Below, piece after piece: positions 8,173-17,564 of a stretch of 64,000 nt of DNA (positions are counted from its first letter, which is position 1; each line of letters opens with the position of its first letter). The stretch spans positions 62,001-126,000 of the forward strand of contig JAEUVX010000002.1 of NCBI GenBank assembly GCA_016786615.1. Reading direction: 5' to 3'. Origin of the DNA: Flavipsychrobacter sp. (lineage in GTDB: Bacteria; Bacteroidota; Bacteroidia; Chitinophagales; Chitinophagaceae). The notes under the pieces were generated by a model, which saw only the letters and a list, made by a program, of their open reading frames with translations, was not told the DNA's origin and searched no databases. The translations under genes and the position numbers were made by a program.

Positions 8173-9531
8173 TTATTGAAGTATTGATCGAAGTGCCCCC
8201 TTAGACTTGAGCAGCTTGATTTCCGCAAGGCGATAGTTTAATAAGGTCGTCAAATAATTTGTCTGCGCATCGGTCAATCCGTTTTCTGCAGACAGCAAAT
8301 CCGCCAGCGTTGCAAGCCCGTAGTTATAATTAGCAATTGTATTCTGATAAACATCCTCGGCGAGCTTTACATTTTGCTGCTGCGTTTTGAGCAAAGCCAG
8401 ATTATTATTAATCTGCAATACTGCATTTTCATAATCCAGATTCATTGCTTGCTGCGTTTGAGAAATATCTTCACCGAGTTTAGCCAGGGCTATATCCGCC
8501 TGGTGAATACGAGATCGTGTCGCCATTCCGTTAAAGAGCGGAACTCTCAGGTTCAAGCCGAATGTGGCAACATCAAACCAATTGAAATTTCTTTTTTCGG
8601 CTTTAAAGGGAAATTCATTACCAAGTCCCTGATAGGAATAGTTCCCTGACAGAGACAATGTCGGATAATACTCGGCTTTATAGGACTCGCGCTGCAATTC
8701 TAACAGCCTTTTCTGAGACTGAAGCAACCGGAACTCTGTTCTGCTAAGATAGTCATCCGGGTTATGGTCCATAACAGAAGGCTTGATACTGTGCACATCT
8801 ACATTCTCAAATGTAATGGGTTGATTTATTGGAATGCCCGCCAGAAATTTCAGTTGGTTTTCAGAAATGGAAATGCCATTGACTATTTGTTGTCTTCTTG
8901 CCTCCAGATTCGTGGCGCTTACAGAAACTCTGTCCACATCGATTTTTTTTACCAAGCCGTTCTTTAACTGGCTTTGAAGTATATTCAATAATTCGCGGGT
9001 ATTTTCAATTGTAGAGTCAAGAGCAATGAGCTGCTGTTGCTGCAATATCAGTCCGTAGTAGCCTGTTGCCACTTGCTCAATAATTCCCTCCTCAGTCAGT
9101 TGCGCATTAATCCTGTAAAACTCTCTTGTGGTTGTTGCCGCCTTCAATCCTGTAAGCACTCCTTGGTTGAACAGAGCCTGGCTGAAAGAAACACCCGCAT
9201 TTGAATTCCATTTTTGTCCAAGGGCTACAAGGATGGTTGTACCAGGCTGCCCGAAAAAATCGCCCGGTAGAGCGCTTTGCTGTAATAGAGGATTATAGTT
9301 TAGTCCTGCGGAACCGCTGATTTGAGGCAATGCAGCGGAGCGTACTTCATTTATACGGTACGTAGTGTTTTCGATGTCCAGCCTGGCTTTTCGCGCGGTT
9401 TGATTGCTAGCCAATGCATATTTGATTAATTCTGGCAGGGAAATGATTGAGTCCTGCATCGTTTGTGCGTCGGCTTTTGTAAAAAATATTAAAACGAAAG
9501 CCGTGATCGACCAAGTTCTTCTACATATCAT
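8173..9531 (-). CDS. TolC-family outer-membrane efflux protein
   Basis: This protein (about 452 aa) has the two-repeat helical/beta-barrel layout of TolC proteins: SLPELIKYALASNQTARKA near the N-terminus and a second repeat with NAVLQINNNLALLKTQQQN, ending in YRLAEIKLLKSKGALR. I chose the ATG at 9531, which gives a good signal peptide (MICRRTWSITAFVLIFF, cleavage near ADAQ) and leaves 4 bp after the TetR stop. The longer frame to 9564 would overlap tetR and hide the signal peptide. It forms the exit duct of the RND pump. Confidence 0.92.
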   Translation of the reverse strand: MICRRTWSITAFVLIFFTKADAQTMQDSIISLPELIKYALASNQTARKARLDIENTTYRINEVRSAALPQISGSAGLNYNPLLQQSALPGDFFGQPGTTILVALGQKWNSNAGVSFSQALFNQGVLTGLKAATTTREFYRINAQLTEEGIIEQVATGYYGLILQQQQLIALDSTIENTRELLNILQSQLKNGLVKKIDVDRVSVSATNLEARRQQIVNGISISENQLKFLAGIPINQPITFENVDVHSIKPSVMDHNPDDYLSRTEFRLLQSQKRLLELQRESYKAEYYPTLSLSGNYSYQGLGNEFPFKAEKRNFNWFDVATFGLNLRVPLFNGMATRSRIHQADIALAKLGEDISQTQQAMNLDYENAVLQINNNLALLKTQQQNVKLAEDVYQNTIANYNYGLATLADLLSAENGLTDAQTNYLTTLLNYRLAEIKLLKSKGALRSILQ

Positions 9532-9535
9532 GTAC

Positions 9536-10168
9536 CTATAAATCAATTTTGTAAGAAATGTCATTGAAATCTAAATATTGGTTTATCAGTATGTGCCCCT
9601 TTACCGTTGAAATCCCATAGAGATATTGCAGCAGAAGCTGCCGGTGAATATGTTTCATACCAAATTGTTCGGGAGGTAGAATAAGCGGATCTATGGCTAT
9701 TTGAATTTGCTCCAGATGTAGTCTTGAAATAACTTCCGGATCAATGTTAGCGCGGTACAATCCTTGTATTATTCCTTTATCCAAATTTTCCCGGATTTTC
9801 AGAAGTACAAAATTCAATTTGTAATCCTTGAACATTTGCCATGATTCAGGATAATAGCGTTGCATATCAAATATGATCCGGGGATGCATTTTTTCAAAAA
9901 GCATACTGAATTTGTCCATTAACCTGACTACTTCGTCGACAGCATCTACGGCTTGTGAAGCCATGTTTTCATACTCCTGATGATGCCTGTCGAGAAAGCG
10001 TTGTGTTATTGTTTCCACAATATCTTTCTTGTTCTGATAATTCTCGTACAGCGTTTTTTTTGACATTCCTAATTCGCGACTGATGTCATCCATAGTCACG
10101 TTTTTAAGTCCAAACTTAAAAAACAGGTCCTTGGCCGCTAACAATATGCGTTCATTATTATCCATCAT
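9536..10168 (-). CDS. TetR-family regulator of the RND operon
   Basis: This protein (about 210 aa) has an N-terminal TetR helix-turn-helix: ILLAAKDLFFKFGLKNVTM and DDISRELGMSKKTLYENYQNK (about residues 7-46). The C-terminal ligand domain is helical. It is the first gene of the TetR-OMF-MFP-RND operon. Tandem ATG codons at 10168/10165 are preferred over an upstream TTG. A TATTTTTG promoter element and an inverted repeat (10180-10217) lie just upstream, fitting autorepression and drug-induced release. The ligand is unknown. Confidence 0.9.
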   Translation of the reverse strand: MMDNNERILLAAKDLFFKFGLKNVTMDDISRELGMSKKTLYENYQNKKDIVETITQRFLDRHHQEYENMASQAVDAVDEVVRLMDKFSMLFEKMHPRIIFDMQRYYPESWQMFKDYKLNFVLLKIRENLDKGIIQGLYRANIDPEVISRLHLEQIQIAIDPLILPPEQFGMKHIHRQLLLQYLYGISTVKGHILINQYLDFNDISYKIDL

Positions 10169-10179
10169 CAAAGCCGTGG

Positions 10180-10217
10180 CAAAAATAAAAAAACTTTCGG
10201 AGTTTTAAAAGTTTTTT
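10180..10217 (-). promoter_or_regulatory. promoter and candidate TetR operator for the RND operon
   Basis: On the minus strand TATTTTTG (10187-10180) matches the Bacteroidota -7 box, with a very short leader to the tetR start. Directly upstream are AAAACT (10190-10195) and AGTTTT (10201-10206) around TTCGG, then AAAAGTTTTTT (10207-10217), forming nested inverted repeats over the -10 to -33 region. This is a good place for TetR repression. Binding is inferred. Confidence 0.5.
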
Positions 10218-10259
10218 CGATCGTCCAAAATTGAGATATATTTAATTAAAATAAGAAGT

Positions 10260-11834
10260 TCACGTAATGGATTTCTTTTCCGCCCGGTACTCCCTTTTTG
10301 CAGAGTCAGCAAGTTCGTTCAACCTTATTAAAAAATAGCGGTCTTTGCCGAAATGGTGTGTAACTATATATAAGAGGACGCCTAATCCTGCTATAAGAAC
10401 ATAGCCAATAAGACGTTTATTGGCTGCCAAAACGGCGTTTAGCTGTATGCTTTTAATATTAGAAGTTACCAACTGCTGAGGTAAAGTCACCCCATCATAA
10501 TAAATAGCCAGGTTTCCTAAACTTTCAATCTGAAATTGATATTGCAGCCAGGAAAATATAGCTGAGAATATACCGATGGTAACAAAAGTTCGCCAAACCA
10601 TTACAATACCTATTGCCGCAAGCATTTCTCCTATTTGAAGATTGTCTAATGTATAAAACCAGGCTGAGATAAATAAGGAACACATCCCGAAACCTTTGAA
10701 AAACATGGGCAGATACCAACGTTCGTAATTTAATTCGGGAACCATATAAAAATACATCAATAAGCAGTAAAGCATCATCGAAGAAAAGCCTGAGAAAATA
10801 TAATACTTAATGGGCTTTTTTGCTTTGAACCAGTTATACGCAAATATTCCAGCTATAACAAAGCCAGGCAGCATCATCATATTTAGCTTACCATTGTGAA
10901 TTGGATCGTAGTTCAGTATCCCGGTGGTATAAATACTCTGAACAGAGCTCAATGCCATGAACATACCCAGCATCAATAGCATAACCATTCCATGCTTTAC
11001 ATTATTCCTTTTAAATATGTTGAACGATAGAAAGGGATACTTCAAAATTTTCTGACGATAATACAAAATGACAAATGTTGTAATCGTAAAGATACCCGCA
11101 AATATTATTTTGCTAGAATTAAACCAATCTTGTTGTTTGCCAAAAGATAACACATATGCCAGAGCGGTGAAACACAGTATAAAAAGTATTCCACTTAGCC
11201 AATCGATATAATACAAAGGCACGGGTTTATCAAAATGCTTATTGTGCATAAATATCAGAGCCACTACAGTGAGTACAACGCAAATAAGTCCGCTTTGAAA
11301 ATAGATATATTCCCAACCTTGATAGCTGGCCTCTTTGGTGAGTAAGTAGCCACCCACCTGAGAGATTCCCAAAATAAACGGGTAGAACATTGCATAAAAT
11401 TTTCCCCTGTTGCCGTCGGGATTCAATATCATCATAACCGGCAGCATGAATTCTATCAGTGCCATCATCTTGAAAAAATTCATCAAAATCGATACTAGAA
11501 CGATAACTATTGGATTTTCCGTGGTAGCTATAATAAAATTAAATAAAGCAACAAGCAGGAGAATAAAAATTACCTTATCCTTGATTTTGAATGCCAGTTT
11601 TACCCGGAAAGCAACAGGCATTGCCGCACCCATACCTACCGTGCCTGCAAAATTGGCCCACATAAAATATTCCGCCATCTGCCCTGTTTCCCCGACCATA
11701 TAGGAAAGATTTCCGACATATATAGAGCTCATCGGGAACAGAAGAATAATAAAAACTAGTATGAGCAGTAATTGCACGATTTTCGGTACCCAGTCTGCAA
11801 AAAGTCCCTTATTGTATTTTTCAGTTAAGCTCAT
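10260..11834 (-). CDS. MFS transporter, EmrB/DHA2-like permease
   Basis: This 524-aa inner-membrane protein is almost wholly hydrophobic, with about 14 helices, consistent with the DHA2 (EmrB) drug:proton antiporter group. The first helix (IVQLLLILVFIILLF) follows a short polar start. The classical motif A is poorly conserved, so this is a divergent member. It is the last gene of the TetR-TolC-EmrA-MFS operon, 1 bp after the adaptor. It would pump a hydrophobic compound through the EmrA adaptor and the TolC protein. The substrate is unknown. Confidence 0.85.
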   Translation of the reverse strand: MSLTEKYNKGLFADWVPKIVQLLLILVFIILLFPMSSIYVGNLSYMVGETGQMAEYFMWANFAGTVGMGAAMPVAFRVKLAFKIKDKVIFILLLVALFNFIIATTENPIVIVLVSILMNFFKMMALIEFMLPVMMILNPDGNRGKFYAMFYPFILGISQVGGYLLTKEASYQGWEYIYFQSGLICVVLTVVALIFMHNKHFDKPVPLYYIDWLSGILFILCFTALAYVLSFGKQQDWFNSSKIIFAGIFTITTFVILYYRQKILKYPFLSFNIFKRNNVKHGMVMLLMLGMFMALSSVQSIYTTGILNYDPIHNGKLNMMMLPGFVIAGIFAYNWFKAKKPIKYYIFSGFSSMMLYCLLMYFYMVPELNYERWYLPMFFKGFGMCSLFISAWFYTLDNLQIGEMLAAIGIVMVWRTFVTIGIFSAIFSWLQYQFQIESLGNLAIYYDGVTLPQQLVTSNIKSIQLNAVLAANKRLIGYVLIAGLGVLLYIVTHHFGKDRYFLIRLNELADSAKREYRAEKKSIT

Positions 11835-11835
11835 A

Positions 11836-13002
11836 TCAATTTTTGATGCGTACTATCATATTCATGCCGGCTTTCAGCTTCTCCAGATCTTCTTTCTTAT
11901 TTTTTGGAGTAAATTCTATCCTGACAGGAATTCTTTGCTGAACTTTGATAAAATTTCCAGATGCATTATCTGTAGGAACATTAGAATACCTGGCTCCAGT
12001 AGCTCCTGAAATTGCAGTGACCTTGCCTTCAAATTCGCTGCCGGCAAGTGCATCAGCTTTCATGGAAACGAGCGTGCCAATTTTTACGTAAGGCATTTGT
12101 TTCTCCAATAGATTAGCAGTCACCCACCGCGGTTCGGAAACGATTGTAGCGACTTGTTGTCCTGCCTGTAACAATTGTCCCTCATTGATCATTCTTCTTG
12201 CCATTACACCATCGTTAGGGGCGGTAACTGTGCAATAAGACAAGTTGAGCTTTGCCATTTCCAAAGCTGCTTTTGTCCTTTTTATTTCCGCATCATTTAT
12301 TTGCAGCCTAGTTTTTACTTCTATTGTGGAAAGACTTGCGGATTTTTTTTGATTCACTAAGGCTTCATATGCTGCCTCCTGAGCATCATACTCAGTTTTT
12401 ATCTGGTCATACTGCTGTTTGGTCACCGCCTCTGCCTTGAGGAGATTTGCATATCTTTTCAGGTTTTGCTCCGCGTTCCACAACCTGGCTTTTGCTCCTG
12501 CAAGATTGGCCTCCAAAACACTGATATTATTGGTAGCTGTATTGACGCTGGACCCGGTAGTATTTTTTTGTGCCAAAGCGTTGGAATAGGCCGCCTCTGC
12601 CTGGTTTAACTGGGTTAGAATTTCCCGATTGTCAAGGATCATCAAGGTATCGCCTCTCCTTACAGGCTGATGTTCAATGAATCGTATTTCTTTAATGTAG
12701 GCTGATACCCTGCTGTTGATAGGGTTGATATATTCTTCTACCTGAGCATTTTCTGTATAGTCATTGTCGCCGATGTGGAGGTAGCTTTTTACTATATACA
12801 GGCAAATACCCAGCAGTATTAGGATTACGGCGATATTGGAAAAATAAGTTCTATTCTTATTTTTCTTTTTATCGTTATTGTCGCGATTTCTGGGAGTTTC
12901 TATTTTCATTCCTGCTCTCGGATTTGCAGGTTTTTGCGCTTCCTCAGGATGGTTTTCATTTTCCTGATTTTGGTCAGGCCTTTTATTTTCTTGAACGCTC
13001 AT
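11836..13002 (-). CDS. EmrA/HlyD-type membrane fusion protein
   Basis: This 388-aa adaptor has a long charged, Asn/Pro/Lys-rich cytoplasmic start (residues 1-52), one membrane helix (NIAVILILLGICLYIVKSY, about 56-74), then DNDYTENAQVEEYINPI, the typical EmrA entry into the lipoyl domain. A coiled-coil hairpin follows (about 135-225), then VTAPNDGVMARRMINEGQ and a C-terminal barrel. EmrA-type adaptors pair with DHA2 permeases, and the permease gene is 1 bp downstream. The TolC partner is 9 bp upstream. Confidence 0.92.
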   Translation of the reverse strand: MSVQENKRPDQNQENENHPEEAQKPANPRAGMKIETPRNRDNNDKKKNKNRTYFSNIAVILILLGICLYIVKSYLHIGDNDYTENAQVEEYINPINSRVSAYIKEIRFIEHQPVRRGDTLMILDNREILTQLNQAEAAYSNALAQKNTTGSSVNTATNNISVLEANLAGAKARLWNAEQNLKRYANLLKAEAVTKQQYDQIKTEYDAQEAAYEALVNQKKSASLSTIEVKTRLQINDAEIKRTKAALEMAKLNLSYCTVTAPNDGVMARRMINEGQLLQAGQQVATIVSEPRWVTANLLEKQMPYVKIGTLVSMKADALAGSEFEGKVTAISGATGARYSNVPTDNASGNFIKVQQRIPVRIEFTPKNKKEDLEKLKAGMNMIVRIKN

Positions 13003-13011
13003 TATAGATTT

Positions 13012-14322
13012 TTATAAAGTTCCGGTAGCTTTAATTAGATTATAATATTGGAAACGTATATTGATCAGTGCATTTTCATAATCAATATCGGCTTGCAGTT
13101 TTTGGTTTTGCGCGTCTGTCATTTCTGCTTGAACAGCCAATTGATTCAGGTATTTAGAGTCTATTATTTTATAATTTTCGTCAGCCAAACGCTTTGCTTC
13201 TTTAGCTATTATTTCTTGAGCGATCGCTTCATGGTATTTTACAAAACCCGCATATATTGCAGTACTCAGATTTTGCTGTGTAAGAAACAATGCCTCGCCG
13301 GCCTGTTTTTTTAACAGCTCGCCAGTTTTTACGCGCTGCCTAGTCTTGTACAGATTGTCAATATTATAAGAAAGCGACACCCCCACCTGCCAGGCATTAA
13401 GATATATGTCCCTCGCCGGGAAGGAATTCATAAGTGGCCTTTGCATATTGTAACCACCAACTGCGGAAAGACCTGGATAAAATTCAGTTTTAGTAAGTGC
13501 TATATTTTTTTCGGCTAGTTCAATATTTTTTTCTCCAGCTTTTAAAATTGGGTTTTGTGAAGCGGAGAGCTGATAGTAATAATCTAACGGATAATGCTCA
13601 TTTTCAATAGCAGACTTATCAGTTGGCTCTAATCTGGTCCCTTCTGGTAAACCGAGAGCTATATTGATCTGATAGTTAACAATGCTTCGATTGTTATTCG
13701 CTGTAAGTAGCGCTTGGTCCAGATTTTGAATTGCGAGCTCAGCGCGGATTACCTCATTTCGCGTAACCATATCCTGTTCGTAAAATTTCCCGACGTTTTT
13801 CAAACGTTCCCGGGCTAAGGTTTTATTGTTTTCCAAAACTCTAATTTGATTATCTATTCGGATCAAATCCAGATAATTGGAAACCACCAGGAATTTTATA
13901 TTTTGTATGTCTTTTTTAAGATCAAGTTCCGACAATTGCGTTCTGAGATTTGCTAATTCGATGCTTTTTTTAATAAGTCCACCCTTGAATAATAGCTGTC
14001 CGGCTTGCAGGGCAAAACTGTTACCAAAATTAGGAATATCGATATCTGATTTATCTTTGAAGTCTTTGTCCAAAGTAAAAACATCTCCCATGTAAAACGC
14101 TGAACCCGAAAAGGTAAGTGCAGGAATTTTTTGTAAACCTGCAACCTTTTCCTGCTGGTCATTAATAGCAACTGCACTCCTGGAAATAGCAAGCTGGGGA
14201 TGATTTCTTAAGGACAGGTCCATTACTTCGATGAGGGAAATATATTTTTTGTCCTGGGCATTTACGGTATTACTTAAAAAGAGAGTAACAACATAAAAGA
14301 ATGATTTTAAATTGCGATACAT
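13012..14322 (-). CDS. TolC-family outer-membrane efflux protein
   Basis: This 436-aa protein has a signal peptide (residues 1-22, ending NTVNAQ), then SLIEVMDLSLRNHPQLAISR, the usual TolC opening. A duplicated helical pattern follows, with AQNQKLQADIDYENALINIRF near the C-terminus. It provides the outer-membrane channel for the EmrA/MFS pair downstream. It starts 1 bp after the TetR stop, so the regulator and pump are translationally linked. It is only distantly similar to the TolC protein at 8173-9531, so the two pumps are probably not a recent duplication. Confidence 0.92.
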   Translation of the reverse strand: MYRNLKSFFYVVTLFLSNTVNAQDKKYISLIEVMDLSLRNHPQLAISRSAVAINDQQEKVAGLQKIPALTFSGSAFYMGDVFTLDKDFKDKSDIDIPNFGNSFALQAGQLLFKGGLIKKSIELANLRTQLSELDLKKDIQNIKFLVVSNYLDLIRIDNQIRVLENNKTLARERLKNVGKFYEQDMVTRNEVIRAELAIQNLDQALLTANNNRSIVNYQINIALGLPEGTRLEPTDKSAIENEHYPLDYYYQLSASQNPILKAGEKNIELAEKNIALTKTEFYPGLSAVGGYNMQRPLMNSFPARDIYLNAWQVGVSLSYNIDNLYKTRQRVKTGELLKKQAGEALFLTQQNLSTAIYAGFVKYHEAIAQEIIAKEAKRLADENYKIIDSKYLNQLAVQAEMTDAQNQKLQADIDYENALINIRFQYYNLIKATGTL

Positions 14323-14323
14323 A

Positions 14324-14938
14324 TTATTTTAGAAGTGAGATCGTTGATTTAATGATATTTGGCACCAGCACATCCCTTATATACCGGTCAAAACTGTCAT
14401 CCGTACCAGGCTCAGCAATATTGGAATAATATCTTCTGTTCAATATAAAATTGATATAAGGACCAATTATAAAAGCCTGAATAACACTTATTGTCGGTGT
14501 AAGGCGAAATAAACCTTCAGCTATTCCTGAGGCAATTATTTTTTGAAGTATTGCTTCATTATGTTGTTTAACAGTATAATAGGTTTCGCCACTAAAAACC
14601 CTCTGTTTTATAACTAACTCGGAATGCAATAAATTATAAAACGCAGTATTTTGTATAAATTTCTCAATCAAATTTTTAATAAAGATCTCAAGATTTTGTT
14701 CCGAGTTATTATTATTAAATATTATATCTTTTTCGTATAGTTTTATTACTCCAAGCTTATCCTTTATTATCTCCTCAAGTAAATGTTCTTTGGAGCCAAA
14801 GTAATAGGATATCATAGCAATATTGATATTCGACGCTTGAGCAATCTGACGGATTGATGTGGCCTCAAATCCTCTTTCCGAAAAAAGAATCAGGCTCTTA
14901 TCTTTAATCAACTCCCTTTTATCCTCCTTATGTGTCAT
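14324..14938 (-). CDS. TetR-family regulator of the EmrA/MFS/TolC operon
   Basis: This protein (about 204 aa) has a TetR DNA-binding domain: LILFSERGFEATSIRQIAQASNIN and MISYYFGSKEHLL (about residues 11-50). ATG at 14938 (MTHKEDKR) is chosen because the longer TTG start at 14956 would fall inside the -7 promoter element TAACTTTG. It is followed after 1 bp by the TolC gene, so it probably controls the exporter operon and itself. The ligand is unknown. Confidence 0.88.
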   Translation of the reverse strand: MTHKEDKRELIKDKSLILFSERGFEATSIRQIAQASNINIAMISYYFGSKEHLLEEIIKDKLGVIKLYEKDIIFNNNNSEQNLEIFIKNLIEKFIQNTAFYNLLHSELVIKQRVFSGETYYTVKQHNEAILQKIIASGIAEGLFRLTPTISVIQAFIIGPYINFILNRRYYSNIAEPGTDDSFDRYIRDVLVPNIIKSTISLLK

Positions 14939-14953
14939 GAGAATAATTTTTTG

Positions 14954-14961
14954 CAAAGTTA
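14954..14961 (-). promoter_or_regulatory. internal promoter (-7 box) before the tetR-tolC-emrA-MFS genes
   Basis: The minus strand reads TAACTTTG at 14961-14954, an exact TAnnTTTG element, 16 bp before the ATG at 14938. The matching -33 TTTG is weak. It suggests that the exporter operon can be transcribed separately from the lipid genes upstream. Confidence 0.5.
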
Positions 14962-15016
14962 CAAAATATAATTAAACGATTAATTAATTTTACGATAAAA
15001 AATCACAGAAAGCTTA

Positions 15017-15610
15017 TCAGTCAGAATTTTTAAGGAACCTGATAAACATTTCTGTAAAAACTGCAATTGCAGCAAAAACCTCTGAACAATCGGAAGACCG
15101 GAAATATAGAGGGCTTTTTAAATTATTTAAAAAAAGGACAGTGAAGTGATTAATCTTATCTTTATGTTTTTCGCTAAACTCGCCGCTATTTATACCATCT
15201 GAAATAATAATATTGATCATTTGATATTCACTAGCTTTATATTTTTCTTTCAATTGGCGCACAATTGGCATGTACGACCGAAAGTCAGAATCATCCTTTA
15301 GTATTTGCAAAAAGACATCCTTTTGATCTTCAATATGTGCGGTCACAAGGTGGGCTACAAGTTTTAGCTTGCTTTCTGACGTTGATAATAAGGCGATTTC
15401 CTTGTTAATCTGTTCAATCCAGGCTTGTCTTTCCCGGACAAGAACTGCTTCAATAATCTCTTCCTTCGTCGTAAAATAATAATAAAGGCTGCTTTTGCCT
15501 TTACCAACTGCTTTTGCGATGTCCTCTATGGTTGTTTTTGAAATGCCGTAATTTAGGAAAAGTTGTTTAGCTGCCAATATAATTTGCTGATAATTATCTC
15601 TTTTCGCCAT
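15017..15610 (-). CDS. TetR-family regulator at the end of the sphingolipid operon
   Basis: This 197-aa regulator has a clear TetR helix-turn-helix: IILAAKQLFLNYGISKTTIEDIAK and VGKGKSSLYYYFTTKEEI (about residues 10-51). It starts 2 bp after the AUR1-like gene, so it is most easily read as the last gene of the 13-gene lipid operon. The C-terminal half is a helical ligand domain of unknown specificity. A lipid-sensing role is attractive but is inferred from position only. It is a distant paralogue of the regulators at 14324 and 9536. Confidence 0.88.
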   Translation of the reverse strand: MAKRDNYQQIILAAKQLFLNYGISKTTIEDIAKAVGKGKSSLYYYFTTKEEIIEAVLVRERQAWIEQINKEIALLSTSESKLKLVAHLVTAHIEDQKDVFLQILKDDSDFRSYMPIVRQLKEKYKASEYQMINIIISDGINSGEFSEKHKDKINHFTVLFLNNLKSPLYFRSSDCSEVFAAIAVFTEMFIRFLKNSD

Positions 15611-15612
15611 AA

Positions 15613-16536
15613 TTAAGTATTGGTTGCAACTAACTTTGCAATAGTCCTTTTCACAACTGTAAATTTTAATAAAATATTAAAAAAGCCAATGCCAGCACCA
15701 GCACAAATAATCCCTGCGATTACATCAAGTAGATAATGGTGGCTGGTATAAATTGCAGCAAACCAAATACCCGCTGAAATAATCAGGAATATCAAATTTA
15801 CGTTTTTCAAACCAATCCTGATGCCGTAATAAAGTACCAGCAGTGGATAAGACGAATGTAAAGATGGCATTGCGGCAAATACATTGGAACTTTTAGCGTA
15901 TAATGCATCGAATACGTGAACGCCAAAAAAATGATCAAATCTTGCTAAGCCGGCAGTATTGCCCGGGGTACTAGCATAAAATGTAAACCCGTTTAGTTGT
16001 ACGTACCATGGCGGGGCTGCGGGATATAAATAATATACCAAAAAACCAATCAGGTTGGTGACAAGAAATGTAAGAGCAAAATGGTAGAATTCAACGGGCT
16101 TTTGGAAAAATAAGTACGCAGCAAAAATAAGAGGTACAGGAACCCACATGAGGTAAAAAAACCCAGAAATAATATCCAAAAATGAGTTTTGATATAAATG
16201 GCAGTATTCATTTGGAGTAAGAATGGTACCGTTAGCAGATATACCAAACAAACTTTTTTCCACACAGTAGAGGTCTGCTATATGAACGTTGCTAAAACTA
16301 TAATTTGGGTAGGCCTTCATGTAGTCGAAAATCACCCAATACAGGATGAAAATCGAAAAGCCTGATACAAATTTTCGGGTTTTAAAAGAGGCGAAATACA
16401 GGCTGTTTATAAGAACCGTCAAAAACAACTGTTCCGGTTTAAACCCAATAAGCAGATAAGACAGCGATAAATAGCTTATTGTCAAGGCAGCCATCGCAAC
16501 CAAATATTTAGGGCTATATAGACTCTTGGTTTTCAA
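15613..16536 (-). CDS. AUR1-like PAP2-superfamily protein, probable inositol phosphoceramide synthase
   Basis: This 307-aa multi-pass membrane protein has the AUR1-type PAP2 motifs YPAAPPWY (residues 171-178), MPSLHS (223-228) and HHYLLD (266-271), the last two carrying the catalytic histidines and aspartate. In fungi AUR1 moves phosphoinositol from phosphatidylinositol to ceramide. A homologous family is found in the inositol-lipid cluster of Bacteroides. Here it lies 1 bp after the desaturase gene and in one operon with ceramide and phosphatidylinositol genes. The start appears to be TTG at 16536; an ATG at 16494 is the alternative. A plain lipid phosphatase is less likely. Confidence 0.78.
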   Translation of the reverse strand: MKTKSLYSPKYLVAMAALTISYLSLSYLLIGFKPEQLFLTVLINSLYFASFKTRKFVSGFSIFILYWVIFDYMKAYPNYSFSNVHIADLYCVEKSLFGISANGTILTPNEYCHLYQNSFLDIISGFFYLMWVPVPLIFAAYLFFQKPVEFYHFALTFLVTNLIGFLVYYLYPAAPPWYVQLNGFTFYASTPGNTAGLARFDHFFGVHVFDALYAKSSNVFAAMPSLHSSYPLLVLYYGIRIGLKNVNLIFLIISAGIWFAAIYTSHHYLLDVIAGIICAGAGIGFFNILLKFTVVKRTIAKLVATNT

Positions 16537-16537
16537 T

Positions 16538-17545
16538 TTAGCCGTATTTAGTGTTGGTATTTGTCTTAGTAGTTTTCATTGTCTTACCGCGGTTGCTCCT
16601 GGCAACCCTGGAATGAACCGATAACTCTTTATCAAAAAGAAACCTGAATAACAGACCTGTGTATGAAGTATGGTAACCTAATGAGTCATAATATGAAGTT
16701 GCGATTCGTTTAATATGCGGCAATTTATTCCAGGGGATCGATGGAAAATCATGATGTTCATTGTGGTAGCCCACATTTAAATTCACGGTATTTAGTGCCC
16801 CATAATAACTTTTGGTTTCCTGATGTGGTCCATGGGTTAAATAATGCTCCTGTATCCAGCGGGCGCCTAGCGGATGAAGACCGATGGAAAAGAAAAAGCT
16901 CAGTACAAGAAATAGAATGGCTTTCCAGCCTAAGAGCACCGCTATTGCAGCTAAAAAACAGAATTGAACGATCCAGTTGACCAGCGTCCACCCATCAAAG
17001 ATTTTTATTTCTTTAGTGAGACGCAAAGGCCGTAGTAATTGGAAAACAGGATAAAAAAGCAACCATAGTGCTTTCCCAAATGTTGAGTTATCAATCAATC
17101 GCGCTTCCCACCTAAAGGGCATATCCGCATCCAGTTCCTCCACTCCTTGATAGGAATGGTGCTTAAGATGGTATTTTTGAAACGAAACGGAACTTGGAAA
17201 AACAAGCGGTAGATTGGCTATGATGCCTGATAGAGTGTTGAGCGTTCTATCCTTGAACAACAGGTTATGCGCACACTCATGAATGCAAACAAACAAGGTG
17301 TGGCAGGCAAAGGCACCTATACAATAAGAAAGAACGGTGATCAACCACCAGGGACCATCCTTTAGTAGTATGGCCAATGTAAGCTGAACAGACACACAAA
17401 AAATAATGATCAGAAAAGTATAGGGGTTTCTTCCGATCAGCTTTCTGATTTCCGGATGTTGGTTTATAATCTCCTTTGTACGCTTTTTATGTGGTTCGGG
17501 CTCATCCGACCACATGAACCCTTTGTTACTTACTTCCTTGTTCAT
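16538..17545 (-). CDS. DES1-like sphingolipid delta-4 desaturase
   Basis: This 335-aa membrane di-iron desaturase has an N-terminal segment typical of eukaryotic dihydroceramide desaturases (MWSDEPEPHKKR then HPEIRKLIG, residues 11-38). Its three histidine boxes are HECAH (89-93), HLKHH (126-130) and HNEHH (261-265), the last within GYHNEHHDFPSIP, nearly the eukaryotic DES1 signature. It would introduce the 4,5-trans double bond into dihydroceramide. It lies between the hydroxylase and AUR1-like genes. The C-terminal tail is rich in Lys and Thr. Acyl-lipid desaturase is the alternative, but the N-terminal domain argues for sphingolipid. Confidence 0.85.
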   Translation of the reverse strand: MNKEVSNKGFMWSDEPEPHKKRTKEIINQHPEIRKLIGRNPYTFLIIIFCVSVQLTLAILLKDGPWWLITVLSYCIGAFACHTLFVCIHECAHNLLFKDRTLNTLSGIIANLPLVFPSSVSFQKYHLKHHSYQGVEELDADMPFRWEARLIDNSTFGKALWLLFYPVFQLLRPLRLTKEIKIFDGWTLVNWIVQFCFLAAIAVLLGWKAILFLVLSFFFSIGLHPLGARWIQEHYLTHGPHQETKSYYGALNTVNLNVGYHNEHHDFPSIPWNKLPHIKRIATSYYDSLGYHTSYTGLLFRFLFDKELSVHSRVARSNRGKTMKTTKTNTNTKYG

Positions 17546-17564
17546 CGCTTAGCATTTAATTACT

